Positions 36,260 through 48,068 of a stretch of 64,000 nucleotides of DNA are shown piece after piece. Origin of the DNA: Dimorphilus gyrociliatus. Lineage: Eukaryota; Annelida; Polychaeta; Dinophilidae. The notes beneath the pieces were generated by a model, which was given only the letters and a program-made list of their open reading frames with translations, was not told the origin of the DNA and ran no database searches. Where the stretch lies: NCBI GenBank assembly GCA_904063045.1, contig CAJFCJ010000007.1, positions 4,409,404 to 4,473,403 of the forward strand, given 5' to 3'. Made by a program: the position numbers and the translations under genes. The stretch's first letter is position 1. Each line of letters begins with the position of its first letter.

Positions 36260-39200
36260 TCAAAATTTGCTTCTCTTTAAGATCGAAAGTACTAGTAAAG
36301 CAACACAAGCTGAACCTATCCTTAAAGGGCATATAAAAGCAGCTATAATTCCGTATGCTTTTCCAAATCCGGTCCACGCTAAATATATCTGCCACCATAC
36401 AATCAGCAAAATGAATACATAACTTTTCCATTTTACTTGTTTCTTTAATGTAAAGACCGCCCATAGTGTTAATGGGGTATTAAACGTCCATAATTGAAAC
36501 AAACCAAAGAATGGTAAGGTTGGAAGCGATATGACACCATGAGAATAAGTAAACGCGCCGTAAAAGCAAACGACACCCCAATGATTTTCAATCAGTTGAC
36601 CAACAAACCAAGGTCCTAAATATATATATAAGGACCAACCAATTAGAACATAGCACAATGTAGCATCAGCTGATAGAATGGACAGTCTCCTAATCCAACT
36701 ATGATCAAAATGAAGCATAATGTTACGTTTTATCGTTTGATGACGCAACATCAGCAGGGGAACAATGAGAAATAACTCAGTAAAAAAGAACAACCATCTA
36801 GCGACTAGTCTATGATCAGCCATAAGGATAAACCTGGCTCTGAAGGGAAAAGGTAATCTCGAATTGTCCAATGAGAAAGGCTGTTCGTGTTTAGAGATAC
36901 GACCTCCACACTGTTTGAAGACAAAAAAAAAATTATATTATGTTTTAATAAAAAAAATTGAATATATAATTTTCTACCTTAACATTTACGCTTATTTTAT
37001 GTATACCAGTTTTGAATTGTTTAGGATCCCAAGGTATTGTATACAATGGACTTGTATTGGTTTTTTTAGCATTGCCTAATTTAAAGCCATCGACAGATAC
37101 AACAACTTGATCGACAGGTACAGGAGAAAATATTAATATTCTGTAAAAAAAAAGAACAAAAGAGAAAGGAATAACAAATTCGTTGGCAGACTGGATAAGA
37201 AAATCGCAATTTAATTTAAATTGATATAAAACCTTATGTGAGTAGAATGTAAAATCTTCTCCGTTGGTTCATACTTCGGTGAATTAAATTGACTATGTTT
37301 CGGATTCGTAATTAATACTAGTGGGAACTCATCGAATAAAGTTTTATCAACAAATGAAAAGAGGCCATTATCAACAGCGAAAATTCGATATGCTCTATTA
37401 TCTTTCCAATCTGCTAATTCTAATTCCATATTACCGTCTATATGACTAGTATACATTTGCGGTAAAAAACCAAGTAGGTTATGCAGATGACCGCATAAAT
37501 AAAAGCCAGCTTTCCTAAGGGATAAAATATTTAATGTAATGAACCACTATATATATATATATATATATAATGTATATATAAAGTATGTATAAAACTAACG
37601 AAATTAGAGATTTCATTTCATGTTTCTTACCAACAACCGTTGATGAAGGAAAATGTCCAAAAAACACAATTGCATCTTTTCTCTTTTCAGCCTCTTTTAT
37701 AAATTTGTCAACTAATTTATAATTTTTCTCATCTAATTGACCAAAGAAGTTAAAAGGTCTCTTCAACCCAATAGTCAGGGCAACATCCAAAGCAATAAGG
37801 GTAACGTTTCCTTGCCTATGGTAGTAGGATTGTAATTTATTCCCTCTAAGTGAATAATTCTTATAATAATTCGTAGAGCTCTTATCTCCACCAACGTTAA
37901 ACGTGTCTAAAGGGAAACATAAAAATAAGAAACGGTTGTAATATTTTCAATAAACATAATCTGTAAAAGATATTTATTTAACTGAATCTTACTTCAGTTA
38001 ACATTAGACATCACTAGGAAAATAAGAACGGCTGTTTACAGTTCATTACTCATTCTGCATCTATCATCCTATTCTAGTTTTTATGTTTTCTACAATAAAT
38101 AATGTTTGTATTGTTATTTCATAAGCTATAAAAAATACATATAAAATATATGTAGTATTGGATAATCAGGATTATATTAATTAGTTATATTAGATTACCG
38201 ACGAATTTTCACTACAAAACATATATTTTATAACAATAGGTTAAGTTTAATTTGTCGAAAGTTAATAATAATTAATAGTATTATAGGCTTAAGGTATTTA
38301 TAGTATCATATATAAAATAGCTTTGTTCTAACTTTTAAAATTATTTTTTAATCAACAAATTGTGTGTATCTGTTAAAAAAAAAGAGAAAAAAACATGAAC
38401 ATCTGTTCTACACTAACATTTTAAAAACATGGAGACATTGACCAAAAATCATTTTAAAGAATTCCGATACAACTTTGACGTATAAAAATAATACTTGAAT
38501 TACATCAGGTGATAAAAAAATCGGATGATCCCTACTCTTTGCTTCCTTCCTTATCAATTCTAGTATATGTAATTCAATCTCTATCTCTATAGCTCTAGAT
38601 ATTTTTAAAGAGTTTCCTCTTTTCACTACTTTCTATATAAATTTGTGTTACTGTTGACCTTTGCTATTTATTTTTTATTATTATAGGTATAAATAAAAAA
38701 CAATGTATTATGTGTAAAATAATTAAGTCTTCAAATACAGGGTACTGTTTGTTTTCGTAATATATACTGTATACATTCATAACAATAGAAAAATAATAAT
38801 AATTAAAAGCTGTTTAATTGTTCAATTTACATGAATTTATCAAATTTAATAGAAAACTAACCATGATTGCCTCGAATATCCAACGTTGTTGTTTTTTTAG
38901 AACAGTAATTTTTAACAATTTTTGTATAGGTCTGCCACTCATCGAGATATTGTTCGGATCCCATATGATCGTCGTGTTTTGCATCAGTTAAATCTCCTAG
39001 AAAATAGTAATTTTCATTTAATATCTATGCTTATAAATCTTAAATTAAATTGTATTTTGTTAAAAAAGAACCTGTAATAATCAGAGTTTGAGGTTGTATA
39101 AAGTCCAAATACTTTGTGCAAAACATTTGCAAGTCGTTTATTCTTTTTTTATCATAAAATCGGCTTATATGTATGTCCGAGAGCTAGAATTAAAGAATAT

Positions 39201-39718
39201 CTATTTAATTAATTAGAAGCTTTAGATTTTTGCGTGAATTTACTATTCTTTTTCAATTATTCGAACGGATACAACAAGCACAATATACATTTTTATGATC
39301 TTTATATAGACACATGTACGAGCTATAAATACTGTAATAACACTTATATATAGGTTTTAAGAGGCAATTTTGAGATACATCATCAGAACATGTAGTGTAT
39401 ATTATAATCAAGAAATATTTAATATTATTTCAGTTTGTCATTGAAAAATAAAAATAGCCTTTAACTAACTTGAACAAACCATTGCAAGCCCTCGGTCGAA
39501 CTATCAAGTAACGGTGGTTTATTTCCATGAAATTTAGCTTGGTGAATCCTTTCACTTGCATCATTCAAGTGCTCCAGAGTATTTGAAGCTAAGTAAATAA
39601 ATAAACTTAACAAAACTGTGAAAATTGCAAAGCTGATACAATTTTTCATTGTTAAGAAAGCAGGTATTTTTTTAGAATCCGAGTTTTTCACATAAGCCAT
39701 ACTAATGGAATAAACCAT
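36260..39718 (-). CDS. TMEM62: TMEM62-like metallophosphoesterase membrane protein
   Basis: Membrane protein with a calcineurin-like phosphoesterase domain and C-terminal transmembrane helices; its substrate is not established. Exon 1 (39470-39718) begins MVYSISMAY and has one hydrophobic segment. Exons 39072-39183, 38862-38996 and about 37600-37906 carry the phosphoesterase motifs LSDIHISRF (D-x-H), ITGDLTDAK (G-D), RGNHD (G-N-H-D) and FFGHFPS. The next exon (about 37230-37513) gives YLCGHLHN (G-H-x-H), then ELADWKDNRAYRIFA and LVLITNPKHS. After a domain segment (36978-37140), the last exon (36260-36912) has about five hydrophobic helices, including LGPWFVGQLIE. The motif set and order match vertebrate TMEM62. 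The intron at about 37907-38861 is unusually long but shows no nested gene. Confidence 0.93.
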
Positions 39719-40019
39719 CTATCTCCATGGTCCGCCTCTCTTGTATCAATTTGTAATTATGTTGTAATATAAGTTTTCGTCAAAACTTATTATTTGGCAA
39801 TAAGATTTCGTCGTCTGCTGTTAGAGGCTGGTTACCAGTCCAATAAACATTTTACGAAAATAAATTTTTTCTATATCAAATTTATTAATTAATAAATTTT
39901 GAGTAATTTGCTTAAATTTAATAAAAAAAGGATTTTAGTAATATTACGAAAAAAATTTAATAAATCAGACAATCATTAGTTTTAAAGCGGGACAGTTTCA
40001 TTTTCAACTGTGGTAAATC
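39719..40019. promoter_or_regulatory. Divergent promoter region, TMEM62 / CARM1-A
   Basis: 301 bp between head-to-head start codons. Much of it recurs at about 44127-44426 in front of CARM1-B, including the stretch GTCGTCTGCTGTTAGAGGC and the segment AAGCGGGACAGT just before the start codon. Retention next to the intact CARM1-B suggests it contains the CARM1 promoter. Confidence 0.5.
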
Positions 40020-42819
40020 ATGGCACATGAAAACAAGAAGATCTACGAAGGCGTTCTCTTCTCCACTTTAGAAGAAAAAGATTCAATATCTCCATCTTCG
40101 CCTGTGACTGTTAATATACACTTGCAGGAGAGTTCGACTGGTTTTAAAGTGCTTGCTAAAAATGGTTAATTTATTACAAATTTATCAAAAAAAAAAAACG
40201 TGACCAATTTTTTTAAAACTGTTAATTAATTTTCTTTTTCTTAGAAGGTGCTTATGTAATAAGAGCTTTATCACATATTATACAATTAGCGACTTATTAA
40301 ATAGTAAATTTAAGAAAAGAAAATGCAGCGAATGGTAATTGACTCATATTTAGCACAAACCACGTGCGATTTGAAAAATGTTAACTACTGGTCGTTGTAC
40401 CGGTGTATGCTACGTTATTAATTGAATTAAGATATAATTACATTAAAACTAATATAACGAACGTTTTTAACGTATGGAAGAATATATTGATAATTTTCAA
40501 AAAATTGTCTAAGTTCTCCAGTTAAATGGAGCATAAAAAACACTCCCAAACCACGGTGATTCTTCCTAGCTTGCAATGATAGATTGCCCTAACTTTATCA
40601 AAAAGTTAAAATGTTGAACCTTATTTGCTATAAAAGAGATATAAGATTCAAATCATTGGCAGACTATAAAAAATGTGTATTTTTTGTAAAGGGAATGAAT
40701 CAGACTACAAATGTCTTATAATCTTTAATAGATGTTTTGAAAATAATTTCAGGCACTGGAGAGCCAGCAGAAATTGGGTTTGTCGACAAAACCACAGAAA
40801 TATGCAAAGTTGGCAAAAATACGGCTGTTGTAACGTTCGAAGAGAAAAGTATAAGCCTGAAGTTTCAAGCTGAAAATGGTTAGTATTGATAAACTTTAAG
40901 AGAATCTATCAACAGGCTCTGAAAGTAGTGCTCACTGTAATAAATAGGTGTCAAAATCTCCGTAGCTGTTAGTTTAGTAAAGAGCCACCAGGCGGAAACG
41001 TTAAATTTTAAAGGCTAAAATTTATCAGGCATATCAAGACAAGCATACCCACTTTACTTGCTATTCAAATTCAGTTTAGAAGCCTAATGCCAGACTTGGC
41101 AAGATATTATTCTATGAAATGTTAATTAGTTGTTTAAGCTACTTATTAGTAACACAACCGTGAGTCAATCATGTATTTTTAGCTGAGTGAGTGTGGAAGT
41201 CACAATGAATATTTTTAACAGTAATTATTTCTTTATTTTATAATAAAAGTAACTTTCTTGACATTTTTTTTTATAAATTATGTAGCGAATAATTTAATTG
41301 CTCATCGATTAAATTTGAAACGGGTTAGGTGAATAAAAAATAGCTAATTGATTCGGACATTCTAAAGTTAGAATGTCATTCCTTGTGAAATTGTCTACGA
41401 TTTTAATTTAATGTATGATACATGTATTATATTGGTTACACTTTTAATATCTCAACAGATTTTATATCGTTTTATGACAATGCGAAACGAGCTATTTCTC
41501 AGAAAACTAATTCGGTGTTCAAACTTCGAACTGAAGAAACTTCTGCGAAGCAATATTTTCAGTTTTACGGATACTTAGAGCGACAACAAAATATGTTGCA
41601 AGATTTTATACGAACAAGTACCTATCAAAAGGCAATGCTAAATAGTAATGAAGATTTTATGGGAAAGGTTGTTTTGGATGTAGGAGCAGGATCTGGAATT
41701 TTATCATTTTTTGCAGTACAAGCTGGTGCTAGGAAAGTTTATGCCGTCGAGGCATCGTCTATGGCCCAACATTGTAGAGAATTGGTTAAAAATAATAACC
41801 AGAGCGATAAAATAACTGTTCTCTCTGGAAAGATAGAAGAAATAGAATTACCAGAAAGTGTTGATATTATTATCTCGGAGCCTATGGGCTACATGTTGTT
41901 TAACGAACGTATGTTGGAATCTTTCTTGCACGCGAAGAAATGGTTAAAGAGCGGAGGACGAATGTTTCCAACAATAGCAAATTTGCACATAGTACCCTTT
42001 ATGGATGATGCTCTCTACTCTGAGCAATTCAGAAGGGCTAACTTTTGGTGTCAGACAAGCTTTCACGGAGTGAATCTGTCGAGTTTGCAGCAAGCAGCAT
42101 TGTCAGAATATTTTTGTCAACCCGTAGTTGACACATTCGATCCGAGAATTTGCTTAGGTAAACCCTTCAAACACATTCTTAATTTTGAGAAGGCAGAAGA
42201 AGAGGATTTACATCATATTGATGTTCCTGTTTCTTTTACGATAAACCAATCTGGAACATGTCATGGTTTAGCCTTTTGGTTCGATGTGGCCTTTTCTGGA
42301 AGTAAGGCAGAGCAAGAAGGTCCTGTTTGGCTATCGACTGCTCCATCGGAACCACTAACACATTGGTATCAGGTCAGATGCTTGATTCCTCAACCAATAT
42401 TGCTGAAAAGTGGAGACTCAATGACAGGAAGAGTTATTTTATCAGCTAATAAGAGACAAAGCTATGACGTTGATTTGGAGTTAGTGGCTCCAAATGGTGC
42501 AATGGTGGTTACCAACAAGCTGGACTTAAAGAACCCATATTTTAGGCACACTATACAAGGTGTTGCCCTGCCAGCTCATACAAGCAAAATAAGTCCTACT
42601 GATCAATACTTTTCAAACCAAAGTTCTTCTGCAGAACAAAATGTTTTATGCGACAATGTTCCAGGACAACCACCTAAGGGAACTGATGTTTTGGAAATGA
42701 CGAGCTCGGTTCCTATGAATCCTGCATATAACCCTGCAGCGGCGGCGATGAGTAGTGTTCACCAACCTCAGCCTATAAACTCTCTGTTTAACTTCCCAGT
42801 ATTCCGTGCTAGGATCTAG
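40020..42819 (+). CDS. CARM1: CARM1 (PRMT4) arginine methyltransferase, copy A, altered C-terminus
   Basis: Protein arginine methyltransferase that places asymmetric dimethyl marks on histone H3 and co-activators in the nucleus. Exons 40020-40164, 40753-40878 and 41459-42819 give 543 residues. Exons 1-2 encode the divergent N-terminal PH-like domain. Exon 3 has [11 protein letters not shown] motif [11 protein letters not shown], the double-E loop [24 protein letters not shown] and the THW loop LTHWYQVRC. Catalytic residues are all present. The C-terminal tail is aberrant: after about 42780 the reading frame enters sequence homologous to antisense IFT56 and stops, so the last 12 or so residues (ending FPVFRARI) are not CARM1-derived. 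The conserved tail motif seen in copy B (TVSNQFM) is missing. It is probably catalytically competent but may have changed co-activation. Confidence 0.93.
41356..41377. repeat. Short inverted repeat in CARM1-A intron 2
   Basis: Two 10-base arms (GACATTCTAA and its complement) with a two-base centre, about 80 bases before the exon 3 acceptor. An identical element is at 45988-46009 in copy B. Confidence 0.7.
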
Positions 42820-44036
42820 TCTGTTAAGTATGTCAAATGCCTTAGCAGAATAGTAATGTTGATCTGTCTTTTATCATTCATTTGATCTCAATTTAAAGAG
42901 ATGAAAGACTAAAGAGCAGTTTCAACTTTCAAATACAGTTTGTAGTCTAGATTTGCGTTTCTATTTATTATTTAATATGTAGCCAAACAGGACAAATAGG
43001 TATATTCCGATCTGCGTTAGTAATTTGTTATTAGAAGAAATACTTCTTCAGCCTTAGCAAACTCTTCAAAAGTTATAAAAGTCATTGTTAATATTATCCG
43101 ATAAGAAGTAATAAGACACCATATACTGCCTTCCACGTATTGAGTCTAATTAATTTAAATGCCATATAAATAGAATAATTATACAATTAATAATAAAAGA
43201 TGACAACGTACCACGTTCACCTTTAGAATCTCCAACGGATTTAAAGCATTCGTTCGCAAATTCTATGTATGATGACTAAAATATGAAAGGCTCTTTAGAT
43301 TAATATACATGTACATATATTGTTAATTACACAATACATTAGAAAGATTTCTTATTAAGTATTGATTTCAAAAAGAAAGAGTGAGCGAGCGAAAGAGGAA
43401 AAGGAGATTTTAATAATTCTCAAAACACGCTTGATGATAAAACATAAAAGGAAGAGAAACACATATATAATATTGAAGTGATTGTCATCTAAGCGATGAA
43501 TTAGAAATGTAAATTATTTCTAACGGTATTATCTATTATGAAGATAGCTACGCTGCCTATAAAAACGCTACTGAAGATTATAACTGTTGTGGATTTGTAT
43601 ATTGCTTAGACAATTTACGTGTATATCTCTCCTGCTCTAAAGTCTGTAAATGTATATTCTAACTACAAATAATCAATTGCTACAATTATTAAAAGTTCAT
43701 AACCTTCTTACAATCGCTCAAATGCTCAATAAGCTATCCAAATTCTACGGTCATACAGACTTATTTTGGCTATAATATGCTCTTCTAAAACAGTTATGGC
43801 ACCCATAAAAATCTCTTTTCTGTATGAATTTTGATAATGTAGGAAGTTCCTATCATTTATCTTGTCTTTTACATTCTTGAAAGTAACTTTACATAAGAGT
43901 GAATTAGCTATGATCTTTTAAGTATTTAAATTAACCATTTCGTAGATGTGTTATACTAAAAAATATTAAAACTAAGGAAAAAAAGTAATTATCAATATTT
44001 TTCTTAATAACAATAATAAGTAACCATCTGCAAAGT
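42780..44036 (-). pseudogene. Decayed partial IFT56 copy in the tandem duplication
   Basis: Blocks match the functional IFT56 gene in the same order and orientation: about 42780-42880 with 33351-33450, 42975-43065 with 33555-33650, 43094-43500 with 33803-34240, 43540-43680 with 34290-34430, 43690-43870 with 35420-35600, and 43900-44036 with 35680-35830. Exonic parts carry indels and stops, and the central exons are missing, so no IFT56 product is possible. The 3' end of the gene (33122-33350) is absent because the duplication breakpoint falls inside it. Intronic segments are about as well conserved as exonic ones, consistent with neutral decay. Confidence 0.88.
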
Positions 44037-44059
44037 TAAATTTTAAAGTTATCTAAGTA

Positions 44060-44126
44060 AATAAAAAAGCTTAACAAACTGTGAAAAGTGCAAAGATGAT
44101 ACAGTTTTTCATATAAGCCATACTAT
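44060..44126 (-). pseudogene. Remnant of TMEM62 exon 1
   Basis: Matches the first coding exon of TMEM62 around 39590-39716, including the segment read as the start of the protein. The original first ATG is changed and the rest of the gene is gone. Confidence 0.8.
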
Positions 44127-44426
44127 TAGAATAATTCCGCTATTTACATTCCCCGTTTCTTTTTTTTCCATTTGTATTTATGTTGTAATATAAGTTTCGT
44201 CAAAACTTATTATATGATTTTGTCGTCTGCTGTTAGAGGCTTGTTACCAGTCTATTAAACTTTTTACGAAGATAACTCTTCTCTATATCCAATTTATTAT
44301 TTTTTTTGGTGCATTGATTAAATAAGAATAAAAAACGTATGGATTTCAGTGAGGAAAAATGTATAAATTAAATCAGACAAATACCAGTTTTTAAGCGGGA
44401 CAGTCTCATTTTCAAGTGCGATAAAA
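44127..44426. promoter_or_regulatory. Duplicated copy of the TMEM62/CARM1 promoter region
   Basis: Corresponds to 39719-40019 with substitutions and small indels. It now drives only CARM1-B, because the divergent TMEM62 partner is lost. Confidence 0.5.
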
Positions 44427-47400
44427 ATGGCGACTAAAGACAAGAAGCTCTATGAAGGCGTTTTGTTGACCAGTTTAGAAGAAAGAGAATCAGTATCTGC
44501 ATCCTTGCCTGTCGCAGTTAATATACTGTTACAGGAAAGTTCGACTGGCTTTAGAGTGTTTGCTAAAAATGGTTAGTTTATTAGAAATTTATCAAAAAAT
44601 AAAAACGTTTTTGGTGAAAGTAAACGCATGACCGGTTTTTTTAAAACTATTCATAAATTTTCTTTTCCTAGAATATGATTGAGTAATGATATCTTTACTA
44701 TCTTTTTTTATAATAAGAGACTTATTAAATGGAAAATTTAAAAAAAAAATAGACTCGTCCTAAAAGAAAATGAAGCGAATGATAATTGACTCTTGGTTTA
44801 AGCACAACACACATAGTGTTTGAATAAACGTTGACTGCTGGTCGTTGTACCGACGTATTCAGCGTTTTTAATTCGATTCAGATGCAATCACACTCAATCT
44901 GACATGTCAAACATTTTTAGCGAATGGAAGAATATATTGAAAATTTCTGAAAGTTCTTTAATTCGAAATTCTGTGTATTTTAATAATACAGAGCTGAGCT
45001 TTGGAAATACAGAGTCCCAGAGATATTAATTAATTGAGTTCTTGAGCAAAATTGAGCATACAAAAAAAACTCAGTTCTTCAAATATAAATTAGTGGTAGA
45101 TATAATATTTATTATACTTGTGATTAATTGAATTAACAATCAGATTCATAAAATATTCTTAAAATATCAAGTTATTGAAGCCACGATAATTCTCTTCCAA
45201 ACGTGAAATAATAGATTGCTCTAACTTTATCATCAGGTCCAAATGTTGAACCTTATTTGCTATAAAAGAGATATAAAGACTCAAATCATTTACAGAGACT
45301 AATAAAAATGTGTTTTTTTGTAAAGGGAATGAATCAATCAACAAATGTCTAATTTTTTAATAGATCCTTCGAAAATTATTTCAGGTACTGGAGATCCAGC
45401 AGAAATTGGGTTTATCGACAAAACCACAGAAATATGCAAAATTGGCAAAAATTCGGCAGTTGTAAGTTTTGAAGAGAAAGGCATAAGCCTGAAGTTTCAA
45501 GCTGAAAATGGTTAGTATTGATAAACTTTAAGAGAATCTATCAACAGGCTCTGAAAGTAGTGCACTTTGTAATAAAGAGGTATCAAAATCTCCGTAGCTG
45601 TTAGTTTAGTAAAGAGCCACCAGGCGGAAACGTTAAATTTTAAAGGCTAAAATTTATCAGGCATATCAAGACAAGCATACCCACTTTACTTGCTATTCAA
45701 ATTCAGTTTAGAAGCCTAATGCCAGACTTGGCAAGATATTATTCTATGAAATGTTAGTTAGTTATTTGAGCTACTTATTAGTAAAACAACCGTGAGTCAA
45801 TCATGTATTTTTAGCTGAGTGAGTGTGGAAGTCACAATGAATATTTTTAACAGTAATTATTTCTTTATTTTATAATAAAAGTAACTTTCTTAACATTTTT
45901 TTTTTATAAATTATGTAGCGAATAATTTAATTGCTCATCGATTAAATTTGAAACGGGTTAGGTGAATAAAAAATAGCTAATTGATTCGGACATTCTAAAG
46001 TTAGAATGTCATTCCTTGTGAAATTGTCTACGATTTTAATTTAATGTATGATACATGTATTATATTGGTTACACTTTTAATATCTCAACAGATTTAATAT
46101 CGTTTTATGACAATGTGAAACGAGCTATTTCTCAGAAAACTAATTCGGTGTTCAAACTTCGAACTGAAGAAACTTCTGCGAGCCAATATTTTCAGTTTTA
46201 CGGATACTTAGCACAACAACAAAATATGATGCAAGATTTTATACGAACAAGTACCTATCAAAAGGCAATGCTAAATAGTAATGAAGATTTTATGGGAAAG
46301 GTTGTTTTGGATGTAGGAGCAGGATCTGGAATTTTATCATTTTTTGCAGTACAAGCTGGTGCTAGGAAAGTTTATGCCGTCGAGGCATCGTCTATGGCCC
46401 AACATTGTAGAGAATTGGTTAAAAATAATAACCAGAGCGATAAAATAACTGTTCTCTCTGGAAAGATAGAAGAAATAGAATTACCAGAAAGTGTTGATAT
46501 TATTATCTCGGAGCCTATGGGCTACATGTTGTTTAACGAACGTATGTTGGAAACATTCTTGCACGCGAAGAAATGGTTAAAGAGCGGAGGACGAATGTTT
46601 CCATCGGAAGCACATTTGCACATAGCGCCTTTTATGGATGATGCTCTCTACTCTGAGCAATTTAGCAAGGCTAACTTTTGGTGTCAGACAAGCTTTCACG
46701 GAGTAAATCTGTCGAGTTTGCAGCAAGCAGCATTGTCAGAATATTTTTGTCAACCCATAGTTGACACATTCGATCCGAGAATTTGCCTAGCTAAGTCCTT
46801 CAAACACACTGTTAATTTTGGGAATACAGAAGAAGAGGATTTACATCATATTGATATTCCTGTTTCTTTTACGATAAACCAATCTGGAACATGTCATGGT
46901 TTAGCCTTTTGGTTCGATGTGGCCTTTTCTGGAAGTAAGGCAGAGCAAGAAGGTCCTGTTTGGCTATCGACTGCTCCATCGGAACCACTAACACATTGGT
47001 ATCAGGTCAGATGCTTGATTCCTCAACCAATATTTCTGAAAAGTGGAGATTCATTGGCAGGAAGAGTTATTTTATCAGCTAATAAGAGACAAAGCTATGA
47101 CGTTGATTTGGAGTTAATGGCTCCAAATGGTGCAATGGTGGCTAGCAACACTCTGGACTTGAAGAACCCATATTTTAGGTACACTGGCCAAGCTGTTGCC
47201 GCTCCACCTCATACAACCAATACAAGTCCTACCGAACAATACTGGACAACCCAGAATTCTTCTGCAGAACAGCAGATTTTATGTAACCTTATCCCAGCAC
47301 CACCACCGGATGGAAATGCTGTTTCGGAAATAACGAGTTCTGTTCCTATCAATCCTGGATCTATACCAGCGGCGGCGATAAGCATTGGTCGCCAACCCCT

Positions 47401-47509
47401 GCCTCAACCTATGAACTCACCAGCGTTTACAGTTTCGAACCAGTTTATGATAGCAGATTATGTTCTTCCTCAAAAGTCCTGTCACAATTCGTTTGTGAAG
47501 CATCTGTAA
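44427..47509 (+). CDS. CARM1: CARM1 (PRMT4) arginine methyltransferase, copy B, full-length
   Basis: Exons 44427-44571, 45385-45510 and 46092-47509 give 562 residues with the same exon phases as copy A. All methyltransferase motifs are present ([32 protein letters not shown]). The C-terminal tail includes [11 protein letters not shown], comparable to the N-S-Q-F-T-M segment of vertebrate CARM1 tails, so this copy keeps the ancestral end. Exon 1 and intron 1 differ markedly from copy A. Exon 2, intron 2 and the first half of exon 3 are nearly identical, and the last 350 bases diverge again. It lies downstream of copy A in a tandem duplication and is convergent with an SDR gene. A poly(A) signal is at 47699-47704. 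Confidence 0.95.
45988..46009. repeat. Short inverted repeat in CARM1-B intron 2
   Basis: Identical to the inverted repeat at 41356-41377 and at the same distance from the exon 3 acceptor. Confidence 0.7.
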
Positions 47510-48068
47510 TAAGCACGTCTCAGTTGTTGTTTTCTGTTTTCTTTTAAAATATGACTCGATTAGGTTTGGAGCGCTTCATATTGAAGATTTTTTTTTTTTG
47601 ATACTCCACGTATACTGTTCTCGAAAGTTCATCTTTAAGAAGATATCAGTCGTGTGTGTATGAGGCAGTGCAGTTCTGTAAGTTGCATTTTGAAAAGTAA
47701 TAAAAAGATTTGTGAGGGTTATTTTATATAAAGCATTATTTGTAAATATAACCAAAGAAACCTAAGTAAGTTTATATATCCGTTAATCGATTATCCATAT
47801 CACCTCTAAAAGCCAAGATATAAAATGAGTTCTTTTGTATTAAAATACATTTACAAATTTGCAACGCAGTTTAAATACGTCGGACATTTATTTGTTTGGT
47901 CTTTCAATTAGTAGCAATCGTTATGAATTTCAACAAGCATAATTAAAAGAATCGTTCATATGAGAGAAACTAAAGAATTAGTTAGTTCAAAACTGAAAAA
48001 AGAACGTTTAAGGCATTTTAAAGTTAACATAATCAATTTGTACTATACAGTATACAAGTAATTATTAA
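47510..48068. other. Convergent 3' spacer, CARM1-B / SDR
   Basis: 559 bp holding the CARM1-B 3' UTR and poly(A) signal and the 3' flank of the minus-strand SDR gene. No further gene is seen. Confidence 0.55.
47699..47704 (+). terminator. Poly(A) signal of CARM1-B
   Basis: AATAAA about 190 bases past the CARM1-B stop codon, followed about 15 bases on by GT-rich sequence (TTTGTGAGGGTT). Confidence 0.5.

Noticed and set aside
38408-38626. ORF in the long TMEM62 intron
   Set aside because: No recognisable domain or codon signal; unlike the nested dynein-intron genes it lacks conserved-looking motifs.
40980-41000. CTCF-like core (CCACCAGGCGG) in CARM1 intron 2
   Set aside because: A single short match, copied with the duplication; too weak to call without binding data.
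42820-44036. A possible new gene between the CARM1 copies
   Set aside because: The sequence matches IFT56 exons and introns with stops and deletions, so it is a pseudogene.
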